Positions 37,171-46,758 of a DNA stretch of 64,000 nucleotides are shown one piece after another; position 1 is the first letter of the stretch; each line of letters starts with the position of its first letter. The DNA is taken from positions 1 to 64,000 of the forward strand of contig NZ_WQDY01000016.1 of NCBI RefSeq assembly GCF_013033355.1, in the 5' to 3' direction. The notes beneath the pieces are model-generated. The model was not told the origin of the DNA. It worked only from the letters and a program-made list of their open reading frames with translations, and did no database searches. The position numbers and the translations under genes were made by a program. Origin of the DNA: Ruegeria lacuscaerulensis (GTDB taxonomy: Bacteria > Pseudomonadota > Alphaproteobacteria > Rhodobacterales > Rhodobacteraceae).

Positions 37171-37353
37171 TCAGAAATCGATCGCGATGCCCTTCTTCTC
37201 CCAATCGCCATAGCGGGCGGGGTCGGGGCCGTCGCGGCCACCCAGTTCCTTGGGCTGCTCTTTCGCCTCGGCTGCGGCCTTGCGGCGGCGGTCCTCGGCC
37301 TCGGCCAAAGCGCGTTGGGCGGCGGGCGGCAGGTCTTTGCGGTCGTCGCTCAT
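37171..37353 (-). CDS. DUF1674 / SDHAF4-like succinate dehydrogenase assembly factor
   Basis: A 60-residue soluble protein ending in GGRDGPDPARYGDWEKKGIA, the conserved DUF1674 tail (G-P-D-P-x-R-x-G-D-W-E-x-x-G). The eukaryotic homologue SDHAF4 protects flavinated succinate dehydrogenase subunit A during assembly, and alphaproteobacterial members are thought to act likewise. The N-terminal half is charged and probably disordered. It stands alone between the LysR and rsmB genes. Confidence 0.88.
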   Translation of the reverse strand: MSDDRKDLPPAAQRALAEAEDRRRKAAAEAKEQPKELGGRDGPDPARYGDWEKKGIAIDF

Positions 37354-37442
37354 GTGATCGGGTTCCTTTCCGTGCTAGGGCTTGATATACGCCCCCGTCC
37401 GCGTTTGGCAATGCGGGCGAGGGTCACATCAAAGGCGGTTCC

Positions 37443-38699
37443 ATGTCCGACAACGCAACGGCAGCGCGGCGCAGCGCGATCTATCTGCTGGATCAGATAT
37501 TGGGCGAAGGGCGTCTGTTGTCCGAATGTCTGGCCGCCGGCGCATTGGACCGGCTGGACCGCGAAGACCGCGCCCGCGCACAGCGCCTGACGCTGGAAAC
37601 CCTGCGCGGGTTGGAACGCGCCGACCGTCTGCTGGACAACCATTTGAACCGGACCCCTGCGTTGACCGTACATAACGCCCTGCGTCTTGGCGCGGTGGAA
37701 CTGTGCCAGGGCGAGGCCGCGCATGGGGTAGTCAATTCTATGGTCGAGATCGTTGGCCGGTCGCGCAAACATGGCCGCCTCAAGGGTCTGGTGAATGCGG
37801 TGCTGCGCAAGGTGGCCGCTGAAGGGCCCGAGGCATGGCCCAAGATGCGCATCCCTCGACTGCCCGAATGGCTGCGCGACCCGCTGACCGTGGCTTGGGG
37901 CCCTGATGCCATCACCGGTATGGAGCAAGCGCATTTCGCAGGCGCGCCGCTGGATATTACCGTCAAACCCGGCGCCAATGGCCCCGGTGAGACGCTGCCC
38001 ACTGGCTCGCGCCGGGTACAGGATGGGGGGCAGGTCTCGACCTTGCCGGGGTTCCACAATGGCGATTGGTGGGTACAGGATGCTGCTGCAGCTATCCCCG
38101 TTCAGGTACTTGCACCGAGAGCCGGAGAGAAAATACTGGACCTCTGCGCCGCCCCCGGTGGGAAAACCATGCAGATTGCCGCGGCCGGAGCGAACGTTAC
38201 AGCGCTTGATGTGTCGGATTCTCGGTTAGAACGTGTGCGCGAGAATCTCCAACGAACAGGGCTGAAAGCCAAGATCATCGCTGGTGACGCGCTAGAGCAT
38301 CAGGGCCAATACGACGCGATCCTGTTGGACGCGCCCTGTTCGGCAACCGGTACGATCCGCCGCCACCCGGACCTGCCCTTTGCCAAGGATGGCTCGGAAT
38401 TTGGCGGGTTGATCGAATTGCAGGCACAGATGCTGGCCCATGCGTGGGGCCTGCTTAAACCCGGCGGGCGGCTGGTTTACTGTACCTGTTCCCTGCTGCC
38501 GGACGAGGGTGAGGTTCAGATCGAAGAAGCGTTGGATCTTTTCCCGGACATGCAGGTCGACCGCGAGGCGCTGGATATTGCTGGCATCGACAAGGATTGG
38601 ATCACCGAAGAAGGCGGCCTGCGCCTTCGGCCTGACTATTGGGCGGATCGGGGTGGTATGGATGGTTTCTATATCGCGTGCCTGAACAAATCTGCCTGA
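37443..38699 (+). CDS. rsmB: 16S rRNA m5C methyltransferase, RsmB/NOP family
   Basis: A 418-residue protein with an N-terminal NusB-like RNA-binding domain (about 5-135) and a C-terminal SAM-dependent methyltransferase. It shows the SAM-site LDLCAAPGGKTMQIA near 232, the LLDAPCSATGTIRRHPD motif near 297 and YCTCSLLPDEGEVQIEE near 347, which together hold the two catalytic cysteines of m5C enzymes. The RsmB assignment rests on the NusB fusion; a paralogous target is possible. It is followed by the heparinase-like and purH genes in the same direction. Confidence 0.9.
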   Translation: MSDNATAARRSAIYLLDQILGEGRLLSECLAAGALDRLDREDRARAQRLTLETLRGLERADRLLDNHLNRTPALTVHNALRLGAVELCQGEAAHGVVNSMVEIVGRSRKHGRLKGLVNAVLRKVAAEGPEAWPKMRIPRLPEWLRDPLTVAWGPDAITGMEQAHFAGAPLDITVKPGANGPGETLPTGSRRVQDGGQVSTLPGFHNGDWWVQDAAAAIPVQVLAPRAGEKILDLCAAPGGKTMQIAAAGANVTALDVSDSRLERVRENLQRTGLKAKIIAGDALEHQGQYDAILLDAPCSATGTIRRHPDLPFAKDGSEFGGLIELQAQMLAHAWGLLKPGGRLVYCTCSLLPDEGEVQIEEALDLFPDMQVDREALDIAGIDKDWITEEGGLRLRPDYWADRGGMDGFYIACLNKSA

Positions 38700-38788
38700 T
38701 GCGACGCTTTTCGATGACATGACGCGCGACGCGGTTTATCGTTGCGCTTAGGCGCCAGCAGAGCGCACAGGGCAGAGTAACGGGCGGC

Positions 38789-40525
38789 ATGTCAAACAAG
38801 GATACCATGGCAAACCGGTGGACGCGGTTTCAAAACCGCCTCTACGCGCGGCTCAGTCAGCGGCGCAAACCCGTCAGTGGTTTTGTGGGTGAGCCCGAAC
38901 CCCGGACGATTGGCGCGTTTGCCCGGGGTCGACAGCTGGTCGCCGGAAACCTTCTGTTTGCAGGTTTTCTGGTCGAGGCGCAGGATACCGAGCTATGGGA
39001 TGTCACGGCCCCAAGTACCGGTTTCGACAATGAACGGCACGGGTTTGCATGGCTCGATGATCTGGCGGCCGTTGGCGACATGCGTGCTCGCGAGAAGGCG
39101 CAGCGCTGGGTCTGGGGTTGGATTGCGGCGCATGGGCGCGGTCACGGTCCCGGCTGGGCGCCTGATCTGACCGGGCGTCGTGTGATGCGCTGGGTCAACC
39201 ACTCTGCCTTTCTGTTACGTGGTACGGATGAAAAACAGCGCCAGCAGTTTTTTCGAGCTTTGTCGCAGCAGACTTGGTTTCTGTCCAAGCGCTGGAAAGC
39301 CGCCACGCCGGGATTGCCGCGGTTCGAAGCTTTGGCGGGTTTGGTTCAGGCCGGTCTGGCGCTGGAGGGTCTTGAACATATGGCAGACCCGGCCCTGCGC
39401 GCTTTGGCGCGGGAATGTGACAGTCAGATTGACCCCAAGGGTGGTTTACTGACCCGCAATCCAGAAGAATTGCTTGAGGTTTTCACGTTGCTGGCCTGGA
39501 CATCCGCAGCACTCAGCGAGCTAGGCAGGGGGACGCCCGGCGCACAGGCGGGTGCGATCAAGCGGATGGCCCCCACACTGCGCTGTCTGCGGCACTCGGA
39601 CGGGGGGCTGGCGCGGTTTCACGGGGGCGGGCGCGGGCTGGAAGGACGTCTGGATCAGGCACTGGCGCAAAGTGGCGTGCGGCCACATCACGCCACTGGC
39701 CTGTCGATGGGCTACGCGCGCCTTTATGCAGCGCGAACCAGTGTAATCGTGGATGCCAGCGCGCCGCCCAAGGGGCCCGCGTCGTATAACGCGCATGCCT
39801 CAACCTTGGCTTTCGAACTGACCTCGGGCCGACGCCCCCTGATCGTGAATTGCGGATCAGGGGAAACCTTCGGCGCGGAATGGCGCCGGGCGGGACGGGC
39901 AACCCCGTCGCACTCAACCTTGTGCCTTGATGGCTATTCCAGCGCCCGCCTGACCAGCCCTGACCACCGAGGAGCCGAAGCCCTGGTCGATGCACCGGCT
40001 GATGTTCCGAACGAATTCGAAGAATCCTTTGAAGGTGCGAAGTTCATGGCCGGGCATGATGGCTATTCGAAAGTGTTCGGCCTGACCCACGCCCGTACGT
40101 TCGAACTGCGCTTTGACGGGCGCGAACTGGTTTGCGAGGATATTCTGCTGACGTCGGATGACCGTGCAAAACGGCAATTCGACAAGGCGATGAACGCCTC
40201 GAGCCTGCAGGGCATCGGATTCGATATTAGATTCCACCTGCATCCCGACGTTGATGCGGCGCTGGATTTGGGCGGCGCGGCGGTGTCGATGGCGCTCAAA
40301 AGCGGTGAGATCTGGGTGTTTCGCCATGACGGGGTGGCAAAACTGTCCGTCGAACCAAGCGTTTATCTTGAAAAAGGGCGTCTAAAGCCGCGCGCGACAA
40401 AACAGATCGTTCTATCTGGCCGCGCAATGGAGTATGCGACGCGCATTCGGTGGACGTTGAGCAAGGCACAGGATACAGCCTTTGCCGTGCGCGATGTGCA
40501 CCGGGACGAGCCCGATTTCGACTGA
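38789..40525 (+). CDS. Heparinase II/III-family protein
   Basis: A 578-residue protein with an N-terminal alpha/alpha toroid-type region (about 60-280), then the heparinase II/III beta-sandwich (about 300-550), including [16 protein letters not shown] near 329 and [12 protein letters not shown] near 350. No signal peptide is seen at the start used (ATG 38789). The gene is conserved between rsmB and purH in alphaproteobacteria, which argues for a housekeeping envelope-polysaccharide role rather than use of animal glycans. The substrate is not known. Confidence 0.87.
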   Translation: MSNKDTMANRWTRFQNRLYARLSQRRKPVSGFVGEPEPRTIGAFARGRQLVAGNLLFAGFLVEAQDTELWDVTAPSTGFDNERHGFAWLDDLAAVGDMRAREKAQRWVWGWIAAHGRGHGPGWAPDLTGRRVMRWVNHSAFLLRGTDEKQRQQFFRALSQQTWFLSKRWKAATPGLPRFEALAGLVQAGLALEGLEHMADPALRALARECDSQIDPKGGLLTRNPEELLEVFTLLAWTSAALSELGRGTPGAQAGAIKRMAPTLRCLRHSDGGLARFHGGGRGLEGRLDQALAQSGVRPHHATGLSMGYARLYAARTSVIVDASAPPKGPASYNAHASTLAFELTSGRRPLIVNCGSGETFGAEWRRAGRATPSHSTLCLDGYSSARLTSPDHRGAEALVDAPADVPNEFEESFEGAKFMAGHDGYSKVFGLTHARTFELRFDGRELVCEDILLTSDDRAKRQFDKAMNASSLQGIGFDIRFHLHPDVDAALDLGGAAVSMALKSGEIWVFRHDGVAKLSVEPSVYLEKGRLKPRATKQIVLSGRAMEYATRIRWTLSKAQDTAFAVRDVHRDEPDFD

Positions 40526-40547
40526 CGCCAAAAGGACCTTTGGACCC

Positions 40548-42137
40548 ATGACCGACCTTCACCCCGTGCGCCGCGCGCTGCTTTCCGTATCCGATAAGAC
40601 CGGATTGATCGATCTGGGCAAGGCGCTGGCCGAGCGCGGGGTCGAGTTGTTGTCAACCGGCGGCACCGCAAAGGCGCTGCGCGAGGCGGGGCTGGACGTG
40701 AAAGACGTCAGCGAGATCACCGGTTTTCCCGAAATGATGGACGGCCGGGTCAAGACCCTGCACCCGATGGTGCATGGCGGGCTGCTGGCGCTGCGTGACA
40801 ACGACACCCATGTGGCCGCGATGACCGAGCACGGGATTGGCGCGATCGACCTGCTGGTGGTGAACCTCTACCCGTTCGAGGCGACCGTAGCCAAGGGTGC
40901 CGACTATGACGAATGTGTCGAGAATATCGACATTGGTGGCCCGGCGATGATCCGCGCGGCGGCCAAGAACCATGCCTTTGTGAATGTTGTCGTTGATGTC
41001 GAGGATTACGACAAACTGCTGGGCGATATGGATCAGCACAATGGCGCGACCTGCCCGAAATTCCGCCGAAAGCTGGCGCAAAAAGCCTACGCCCGCACCG
41101 CTGCTTATGACACCGCTGTGTCCAACTGGCTGGCCGATGCGCTGGAACTTGAAGCCCCCAAACGCCGCGCCTTTGCCGGTGAGTTGAAACAGACCCTGCG
41201 CTATGGTGAGAACAGTCACCAGACGGCGGCCTTCTACACCGATGGCTCGGGCCGCCCCGGCGTGGCCACGGCGGTGCAGCATCAGGGCAAGGAGCTGAGC
41301 TACAACAACATCAACGACACAGATGCAGCCTTTGAGTTGGTGGCTGAGTTCGACCCGGCGCAGGGTGCGGCCTGTGCGATTATCAAACATGCCAACCCCT
41401 GCGGCGTGGCGAAAGGTGCCACGCTGATCGAGGCCTACAAGGCTGCGTTCGACTGTGACCGTACCTCGGCCTTTGGTGGGATCGTGGCGCTGAACCAACC
41501 GCTGGATGCGGAAACCGCGCGGGAGATCACTGGCATCTTCACCGAGGTCGTGATTGCTCCGGGCGCGTCGGATGAGGCCAAGGCTATTTTCGCCGCCAAG
41601 AAGAACTTGCGCTTGCTGACGACCGAAGGCCTGCCGGATGTGACCGCAGGTGGCAAGACCGTCCGTCAGGTGGCTGGTGGCCTGCTTGTGCAGGACAAGG
41701 ACAATGGTTTTGTTGGCATGGATGACCTGAAGGTCGTCACCAAAAAGGCTCCGACCGAAGATCAAATGCGCGATTTGCTGTTCGCGTGGAAAGTGGCGAA
41801 ACATGTCAAGTCTAATGCCATCGTCTACGTCAAAGATGGCGCGACCGTAGGCGTCGGCGCAGGGCAAATGAGCCGCGTGGATTCGGCGCTGATTGCCGCC
41901 AAAAAAGCCGAACGTATGGCCGATGTGCTGGGGCTGCCGCAACCGCTTACCATCGGCTCGGCCGTGGCGTCTGACGCGTTCTTCCCCTTCCCCGACGGTC
42001 TGATGGAGGCGGCCGAAGCCGGTGCCACCTGTGTGATCCAGCCCGGTGGCTCGATGCGCGATGATGAAGTGATCGCAGCGGCGGACGAGGCCGGTCTGGC
42101 CATGGTTTTCACCGGTATGCGGCATTTCCGTCACTAA
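40548..42137 (+). CDS. purH: Bifunctional AICAR formyltransferase/IMP cyclohydrolase
   Basis: Catalyses the last two steps of purine synthesis to IMP. The 529-residue protein has the MGS-like cyclohydrolase domain first ([18 protein letters not shown] near 12, [20 protein letters not shown] near 60) and then the transformylase domain ([13 protein letters not shown] near 218, [13 protein letters not shown] near 276 with the catalytic Lys-His). The start is ATG 40548; an upstream frame to 40482 overlaps the heparinase gene. Its stop overlaps the lspA start by one base (TAATG). Confidence 0.98.
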   Translation: MTDLHPVRRALLSVSDKTGLIDLGKALAERGVELLSTGGTAKALREAGLDVKDVSEITGFPEMMDGRVKTLHPMVHGGLLALRDNDTHVAAMTEHGIGAIDLLVVNLYPFEATVAKGADYDECVENIDIGGPAMIRAAAKNHAFVNVVVDVEDYDKLLGDMDQHNGATCPKFRRKLAQKAYARTAAYDTAVSNWLADALELEAPKRRAFAGELKQTLRYGENSHQTAAFYTDGSGRPGVATAVQHQGKELSYNNINDTDAAFELVAEFDPAQGAACAIIKHANPCGVAKGATLIEAYKAAFDCDRTSAFGGIVALNQPLDAETAREITGIFTEVVIAPGASDEAKAIFAAKKNLRLLTTEGLPDVTAGGKTVRQVAGGLLVQDKDNGFVGMDDLKVVTKKAPTEDQMRDLLFAWKVAKHVKSNAIVYVKDGATVGVGAGQMSRVDSALIAAKKAERMADVLGLPQPLTIGSAVASDAFFPFPDGLMEAAEAGATCVIQPGGSMRDDEVIAAADEAGLAMVFTGMRHFRH

Positions 42138-42607
42138 TGCGCTATCGCTTGCTCCTTTTGGCTGCGCTTGCGGCGTTCGCGATCGACCAGATCAGCAAAT
42201 ATCTGGTCGTCCACGTCATGCGCGTGGCCGAGGGCGATATCGACGTTCTGCCGCCCTTGCTTGTGTTCAAATACGGCGAGAATCGGGGCATCAATTTCGG
42301 CCTGTTTCAGGGCAACAGCGACGCGGCGCGCTGGGTGCTGATCGGCGTGTCCGTTGCGATCTCGGTTGCTGTGTTGATCTGGCTGATGCGCTCTGCACCA
42401 TCAAAGCTGATGCTGTTCTGCGGCGGTTTGCTGATCGGCGGAGCGCTGGGCAATGTTGTTGACCGTGTGCTTTATGGCTTTGTTCTCGATTTCTTGAACA
42501 TGTCATGTTGCGGCATCAACAACCCATTTGTTTTCAACCTTGCCGACGTGTTCATTTTTGCGGGGGCCATAGGGCTGGTGCTGTTCGACAGCAAAAAGCC
42601 CTCGTGA
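42137..42607 (+). CDS. lspA: Lipoprotein signal peptidase (signal peptidase II)
   Basis: A 156-residue membrane aspartyl peptidase that cleaves prolipoprotein signals ahead of the lipid-modified Cys. Four membrane helices are evident. The conserved boxes are DQISKYLVV near 15, ENRGINFGLF near 52, GGALGNVVDRVLYGFVLDF near 94 (catalytic Asp) and FNLADVFIFAG near 131 (second Asp). It is translationally coupled to purH and followed by a lipoprotein gene. Confidence 0.96.
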   Translation: MRYRLLLLAALAAFAIDQISKYLVVHVMRVAEGDIDVLPPLLVFKYGENRGINFGLFQGNSDAARWVLIGVSVAISVAVLIWLMRSAPSKLMLFCGGLLIGGALGNVVDRVLYGFVLDFLNMSCCGINNPFVFNLADVFIFAGAIGLVLFDSKKPS

Positions 42608-42656
42608 CGCGCTTGTCGATATGCGCTAAAACGCCCGAAACAGGCTGGAGACTCTG

Positions 42657-43175
42657 ATGCGGTTGCCGCGTTCCATATTTGCCGTGACATTGGCTTTTGC
42701 GGTTGCAGGATGTGCCGATATCGGCCTGCGCCACCTTGAAGCGCCGGGGCCAGGGCCGGACGAGTTTTCCGTGCTGCCGGTGAAACCTCTGACGCAGCCC
42801 AAGGACTATCAGTTCCTGCCTGCTCCAACTCCGGGCGGTGGTAACCTGACCGACCCAACGCCAACAGCCGATGCGGTTGCGGCGCTTGGTGGCAATCCGG
42901 CAGCTCTGAATCCGAATACGGCGATTCCATCGACGGATGCCGCGTTGGTGACAGCCTCAAGCCGCTACGGTGTCCCGTCCAATACCCGTCAGGTGGTTGA
43001 TACTGAGGATGCCGAGTTCCGTAGGAAGCAAGGCCGACTGACCCGTTTGCGTTTGTTCAAGATCGACCGCTATGAGCAGGTCTACCGGAAAGAGGCGCTG
43101 AACGCGGAACAACAGAACCAGGCGGCCCGTCGTGTAGGTATCGAAACGCCTTCGGCCCCTCCTTTGGATGAATAA
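42657..43175 (+). CDS. DUF3035-family lipoprotein
   Basis: A 172-residue predicted lipoprotein with lipobox VAGC (Cys19). The mature part is Pro-rich and largely disordered (PGPGPDEFSVLPVKPLTQP near 30), then has a basic helix RRKQGRLTRLRLFKIDRYEQ near 122, as in the DUF3035 family found after lspA in roseobacters and relatives. The function is unknown. It sits in line with lspA and the M16 pair, all envelope related. Confidence 0.85.
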   Translation: MRLPRSIFAVTLAFAVAGCADIGLRHLEAPGPGPDEFSVLPVKPLTQPKDYQFLPAPTPGGGNLTDPTPTADAVAALGGNPAALNPNTAIPSTDAALVTASSRYGVPSNTRQVVDTEDAEFRRKQGRLTRLRLFKIDRYEQVYRKEALNAEQQNQAARRVGIETPSAPPLDE

Positions 43176-43257
43176 TCCTTAACTTTTCGTCATCGGCCTT
43201 GAACCTGCGCCGCACCACCGTAGTTTGAACCACAGCAAACTATACGGAGGATGCCCC

Positions 43258-44598
43258 ATGGTTCGGGCCTTGGCATTGTCGGCTGCCCTGATCGCCGCCA
43301 CCCCGGTCTTAGCCGAGGATGGGCAGGAGACGGTCACTACCTTCACGCTTGATAACGGCATGGATGTCGTGGTGGTTGAAGATCACCGCGCCCCTGTGGT
43401 GCAGCATATGGTCTGGTATCGAGCAGGGTCTGCGGATGAGCCGATTGGGTCGTCTGGTGTGGCGCATTTTCTGGAACATCTGTTGTTCAAAGGCACGGAT
43501 ACGCTTGCACCGGGTGAGTTCTCGGCCACGGTCGCAGCCAATGGCGGTAATGACAACGCTTTCACCTCCTACGACTATACAGCGTATTTCCAACGCGTGG
43601 CCTCGGACCGGCTAGAGCTTATGATGCGGATGGAATCCGACAGGATGCGCAATATCCGCCTGAGTGAGGAAGATATCCTTACCGAACGCGACGTGATCCT
43701 TGAAGAGCGTAATCAGCGCACAGAAAACAATCCGCGCGCCTTGTTCGGCGAGCAGATGAGCGCGGCGCAGTACCTCAACCATCGCTATGGTGTGCCGATC
43801 ATCGGCTGGCGGCATGAGATGGAGACACTGGACATGCAGGATGCGCTGTCCTTCTACCAGACCCATTACGCCCCCAATAACGCCATTCTGGTCGTTACAG
43901 GAGACGTTGATCCCGATGACGTAAGAACCTTGGCCGAGAAATACTATGGCGTCATTCCGGCCAACCCGGATCTGCCCGAACGCATCAGGTCGCAAGAACC
44001 GCCTCAGACCGCAGCGCGGAGGCTGACCTATAAGGACCCGCGCGTCTCGCAACCCTATGTTCAGCGCAGCTATCTGGCGCAAGAGCGCGACGCGGGCGCG
44101 CAGGAAAAGGCTGCGGCGTTGTTCCTGCTGGCCGAGCTTTTGGGCGGGGGCAATACGTCATACCTGTCCGAAAAACTGCAGTTCGACCAGCAAAAGGCCG
44201 TCTTCAGCGGTGCGTTTTATCGCGGGATGTCGCTGGATAATACAACCTTTGATCTTCTGGTTGTCCCGGCGCAGGGCGTGTCTTTGCAAGAAGCCGAAGA
44301 TGCGATGGATCGGGCTGTTGCGGATTTTATTGCCGAAGGTGTGAACGAGGACGACCTGGATCGCATCAAGATGCAGTTGCGGGCATCGCAGACCTATGCG
44401 CGTGACAACGTGGACGGAATCGGCAACCGCTATGGCCGTGCATTGACCAGCGGATTGACGGTCGAAGACGTTCAAGCTTGGCCCGATATTTTGCAGGCCG
44501 TTACCGGCGATGAGATCATCGCGGCCGCCCGCGAAGTCTTTCAACTCGAAACATCAGTCACCGGGTGGCTGATGCGCGACGATGAGGTGACACAATGA
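43258..44598 (+). CDS. M16 zinc metallopeptidase, catalytic subunit
   Basis: A 446-residue exported peptidase (signal peptide ending TPVLAED). The inverted zinc motif HFLEH (His70, Glu73, His74) is intact, with the downstream Glu in the ILEERNQRTENNP region. The product resembles the PqqF/YhjJ-type half enzymes that pair with an inactive partner. The start is ATG 43258 with GGAGG upstream. Its stop overlaps the start of the second M16 gene (ATGA), fitting a heterodimer made at equal amounts in the periplasm. Confidence 0.93.
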   Translation: MVRALALSAALIAATPVLAEDGQETVTTFTLDNGMDVVVVEDHRAPVVQHMVWYRAGSADEPIGSSGVAHFLEHLLFKGTDTLAPGEFSATVAANGGNDNAFTSYDYTAYFQRVASDRLELMMRMESDRMRNIRLSEEDILTERDVILEERNQRTENNPRALFGEQMSAAQYLNHRYGVPIIGWRHEMETLDMQDALSFYQTHYAPNNAILVVTGDVDPDDVRTLAEKYYGVIPANPDLPERIRSQEPPQTAARRLTYKDPRVSQPYVQRSYLAQERDAGAQEKAAALFLLAELLGGGNTSYLSEKLQFDQQKAVFSGAFYRGMSLDNTTFDLLVVPAQGVSLQEAEDAMDRAVADFIAEGVNEDDLDRIKMQLRASQTYARDNVDGIGNRYGRALTSGLTVEDVQAWPDILQAVTGDEIIAAAREVFQLETSVTGWLMRDDEVTQ

Positions 44599-45899
44599 AA
44601 CGGATCTTTGCCACTCTGATCGCTTTCATTATCGCTTTGCCAGCCTGGGCCGAGATCGAAATTCAGGAAGTCACGTCGCCCGGGGGTATTACCGCCTGGC
44701 TGGTCGAGGATCATTCGATTCCCTTCACCGCGATCGAGTTGCGGTTTCGTGGCGGCACCTCGCTAGATGATCCGGACAAACGCGGCGCAGTATACCTAAT
44801 GGCGGGCCTGATCGAAGAAGGCGCGGGCGATATGGACTCGCGCACCTATGCCCGCGAGTTGGAGTCTCTGGCCGCCTCTTTCCGGTATAACGCAACTGAC
44901 GACCAGGTATCGGTGTCGGCGCAGTTTCTGACCGAAAATCGCGACGAGGTGGTCGATCTGCTGCGCGTTACTTTGCATGAGCCGCGCTTTGATCAGGACG
45001 CTGTGGACCGCGTGCGGGCGCAGGTTCTGTCTGGGCTGCGCTCGGATCAAACCGATCCCAATGACATTGCCGGTCGCAACTTTGCCCGCATGGCCTATGG
45101 TGATCATCCCTATGGGTCCGAGGGCAAAGGTACCATCGACAGCGTCACCACCCTGACGCGGGACGATATTGTCACGGCTTACGAAAATGTGTTCGCCAAG
45201 GACCGCATGTATGTTGGCGCAGTTGGCGACATCACGGCCGAGGAACTGGGCGTGCTGCTGGATAAGCTGTTGGCCGACCTGCCCGCAAGCGGCAAACCGA
45301 TACCGGGCCGTGCTCAGGTGACCATTCCCGGTGGTGTAAGCGTGGTCGAATTCGACACTCCGCAATCGGTGGCATTGTTTGGCCATGAGGGGATCGACCG
45401 TGATGATCCCGACTTCTTTGCGGCCTTTGTTCTGAACCACATCTTGGGCGGGGGTGGTTTTGAAAGCCGCCTGATGCATGAGGTGCGTGAAAAACGGGGC
45501 CTTACCTATGGTGTCAGCACCTATCTGGTGCCCAAGGATCTGGCCTCGGTTTATCTGGGATCCGTGTCTTCGGCCAATGATCGTATTGCCGAGGCCGTCA
45601 AAGTCATTCGTGACGAATGGGCCCGCGCGGCAGACGAAGGTGTGACGCAGACGGAATTGGATGAAGCAAAGACCTATCTGACCGGTGCCTACCCGTTGCG
45701 CTTTGACGGAAACAGCCAGATCGCGTCGATCATGGTTGGGATGCAGATGGAAGACCTGCCGATCGACTATATCGCGACACGCAACGATCAGGTGAACGCC
45801 GTTACGTTGGAGGATGTGAACCGCGTTGCATCCGAGCTGTTGGATCCAGAAGGGTTGCATTTCACCATTGTCGGCAAACCCGAAGATCTGGACGGTTGA
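44595..45899 (+). CDS. M16-family non-catalytic partner subunit
   Basis: A 434-residue exported M16 homologue (signal peptide ending LPAWAE). At the place of the zinc motif it reads AVYLMAGLIEEG, so the His-x-x-Glu-His site is absent. The substrate-binding Arg/Tyr pair is kept in MHEVREKRGLTYGVS near 302. That is the standard division of labour in heterodimeric M16 peptidases, where this subunit supplies substrate binding. It overlaps the catalytic gene by four bases. Confidence 0.92.
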   Translation: MKRIFATLIAFIIALPAWAEIEIQEVTSPGGITAWLVEDHSIPFTAIELRFRGGTSLDDPDKRGAVYLMAGLIEEGAGDMDSRTYARELESLAASFRYNATDDQVSVSAQFLTENRDEVVDLLRVTLHEPRFDQDAVDRVRAQVLSGLRSDQTDPNDIAGRNFARMAYGDHPYGSEGKGTIDSVTTLTRDDIVTAYENVFAKDRMYVGAVGDITAEELGVLLDKLLADLPASGKPIPGRAQVTIPGGVSVVEFDTPQSVALFGHEGIDRDDPDFFAAFVLNHILGGGGFESRLMHEVREKRGLTYGVSTYLVPKDLASVYLGSVSSANDRIAEAVKVIRDEWARAADEGVTQTELDEAKTYLTGAYPLRFDGNSQIASIMVGMQMEDLPIDYIATRNDQVNAVTLEDVNRVASELLDPEGLHFTIVGKPEDLDG

Positions 45900-45904
45900 T
45901 CCGG

Positions 45905-46636
45905 TTAGGCAGCGGCGGGTCTTTTCTGGGCCAGTAACGTATGCTTGTTGCTGCTCAGCAGCTTTTGCCGCGCATGTCTGAAATGCGCGGCCTTTAGCGC
46001 ATCATCAATATGTCTGTTTCGTTTGAGCAAGCGCGTCAGCTTGATGTTGTCGAAGACCAGGCATCTGGTCGGTTCGGTTGCGATGACGGTGGCAGTTGCG
46101 GGCAGGCCAAGGCCGAAGGTCAGCTCTCCGAGTATTTCATCCGATCCGCAGCAGTTGATCACCTGACCGTCTTTCAGGATCGTGGTTCGACCGGTCAATA
46201 CAAATCCCAGAAAATCGGTGGTCTTGCCTTCTTCGATCAGGATATCCCCGGTTGGGAACTCTTTCACGGTGGCCGTGTTCAGCAACCTGCGGGCCTGATG
46301 GGGTTTTAACGATTCCAGATGTAGTGCGATGAATTGGCGCTCGTCCTCCGAGAACCGCACCAAGTGCCGGGACAAGTAGCCTCGCAATAGACCAAGGACC
46401 GAGATCAGAATATATGCCATCTGGATGATCGAACCCGCCAGATTGAATTCTTCAGCCATACTGATCAGGACGCAACTGGCGGCGATAATGGTCAGGACGG
46501 GGTAAAGGATTCCTGTTCCCCTGATGACACCCATCTGCAGCATGAAGTAGTTCAGAATGTACAGTCCGGCGCCGCAGACGCCTACCAACGTGACAATCTG
46601 TAAAGAGGTTGAGAAATCAATCGGTAAACTCAGCAT
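45905..46636 (-). CDS. Membrane protein with a cyclic-nucleotide-binding domain
   Basis: A 243-residue protein with three N-terminal membrane helices (about 10-32, 40-60, 65-85). A cytoplasmic CNB domain (about 110-225) follows, with FPTGDILIEEGKTTDFLGFV and GSDEILGELTFGLGLPATATVIA, the latter covering the phosphate-binding cassette although the usual Arg is not clear. The architecture recalls Popeye-type proteins. A strong minus-strand terminator ends directly at its ATG, so its expression depends on read-through, an unusual promoter or a later start. The CHASE2 cyclase at 60.8 kb could supply a ligand, but this is speculation. Confidence 0.8.
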   Translation of the reverse strand: MLSLPIDFSTSLQIVTLVGVCGAGLYILNYFMLQMGVIRGTGILYPVLTIIAASCVLISMAEEFNLAGSIIQMAYILISVLGLLRGYLSRHLVRFSEDERQFIALHLESLKPHQARRLLNTATVKEFPTGDILIEEGKTTDFLGFVLTGRTTILKDGQVINCCGSDEILGELTFGLGLPATATVIATEPTRCLVFDNIKLTRLLKRNRHIDDALKAAHFRHARQKLLSSNKHTLLAQKRPAAA

Positions 46637-46670
46637 GAAAAAAGGCCCATTCTGGATTAGAATGGACCTT
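46637..46670 (-). terminator. Intrinsic terminator of the deoC-ALDH operon, abutting the next start codon
   Basis: On the minus strand a 12-base arm (46670-46659) pairs with 46653-46642 around AATCC, with one G-T pair, followed by a T-run ending one base before the ATG at 46636. It lies 88 bases beyond the ALDH stop codon. Confidence 0.8.
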
Positions 46671-46758
46671 ACGTTGGGTCAGGCAAGCGGCTTTGTCTGT
46701 GACCCCATTCACAAAATGTCTGCACATGAGCGGGCTTTCGCCTGCGTCCTGTGTTGCT

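Noticed and set aside
40653-42134. 493-codon open frame antisense to purH
   Set aside because: It lies wholly opposite a certain housekeeping gene and reads as low-complexity His/Gly/Arg-rich protein, the usual shadow of GC-rich coding.
44796-45860. 354-codon frame antisense to the second M16 gene
   Set aside because: No ribosome site or family match; it depends on codon bias of the real gene.
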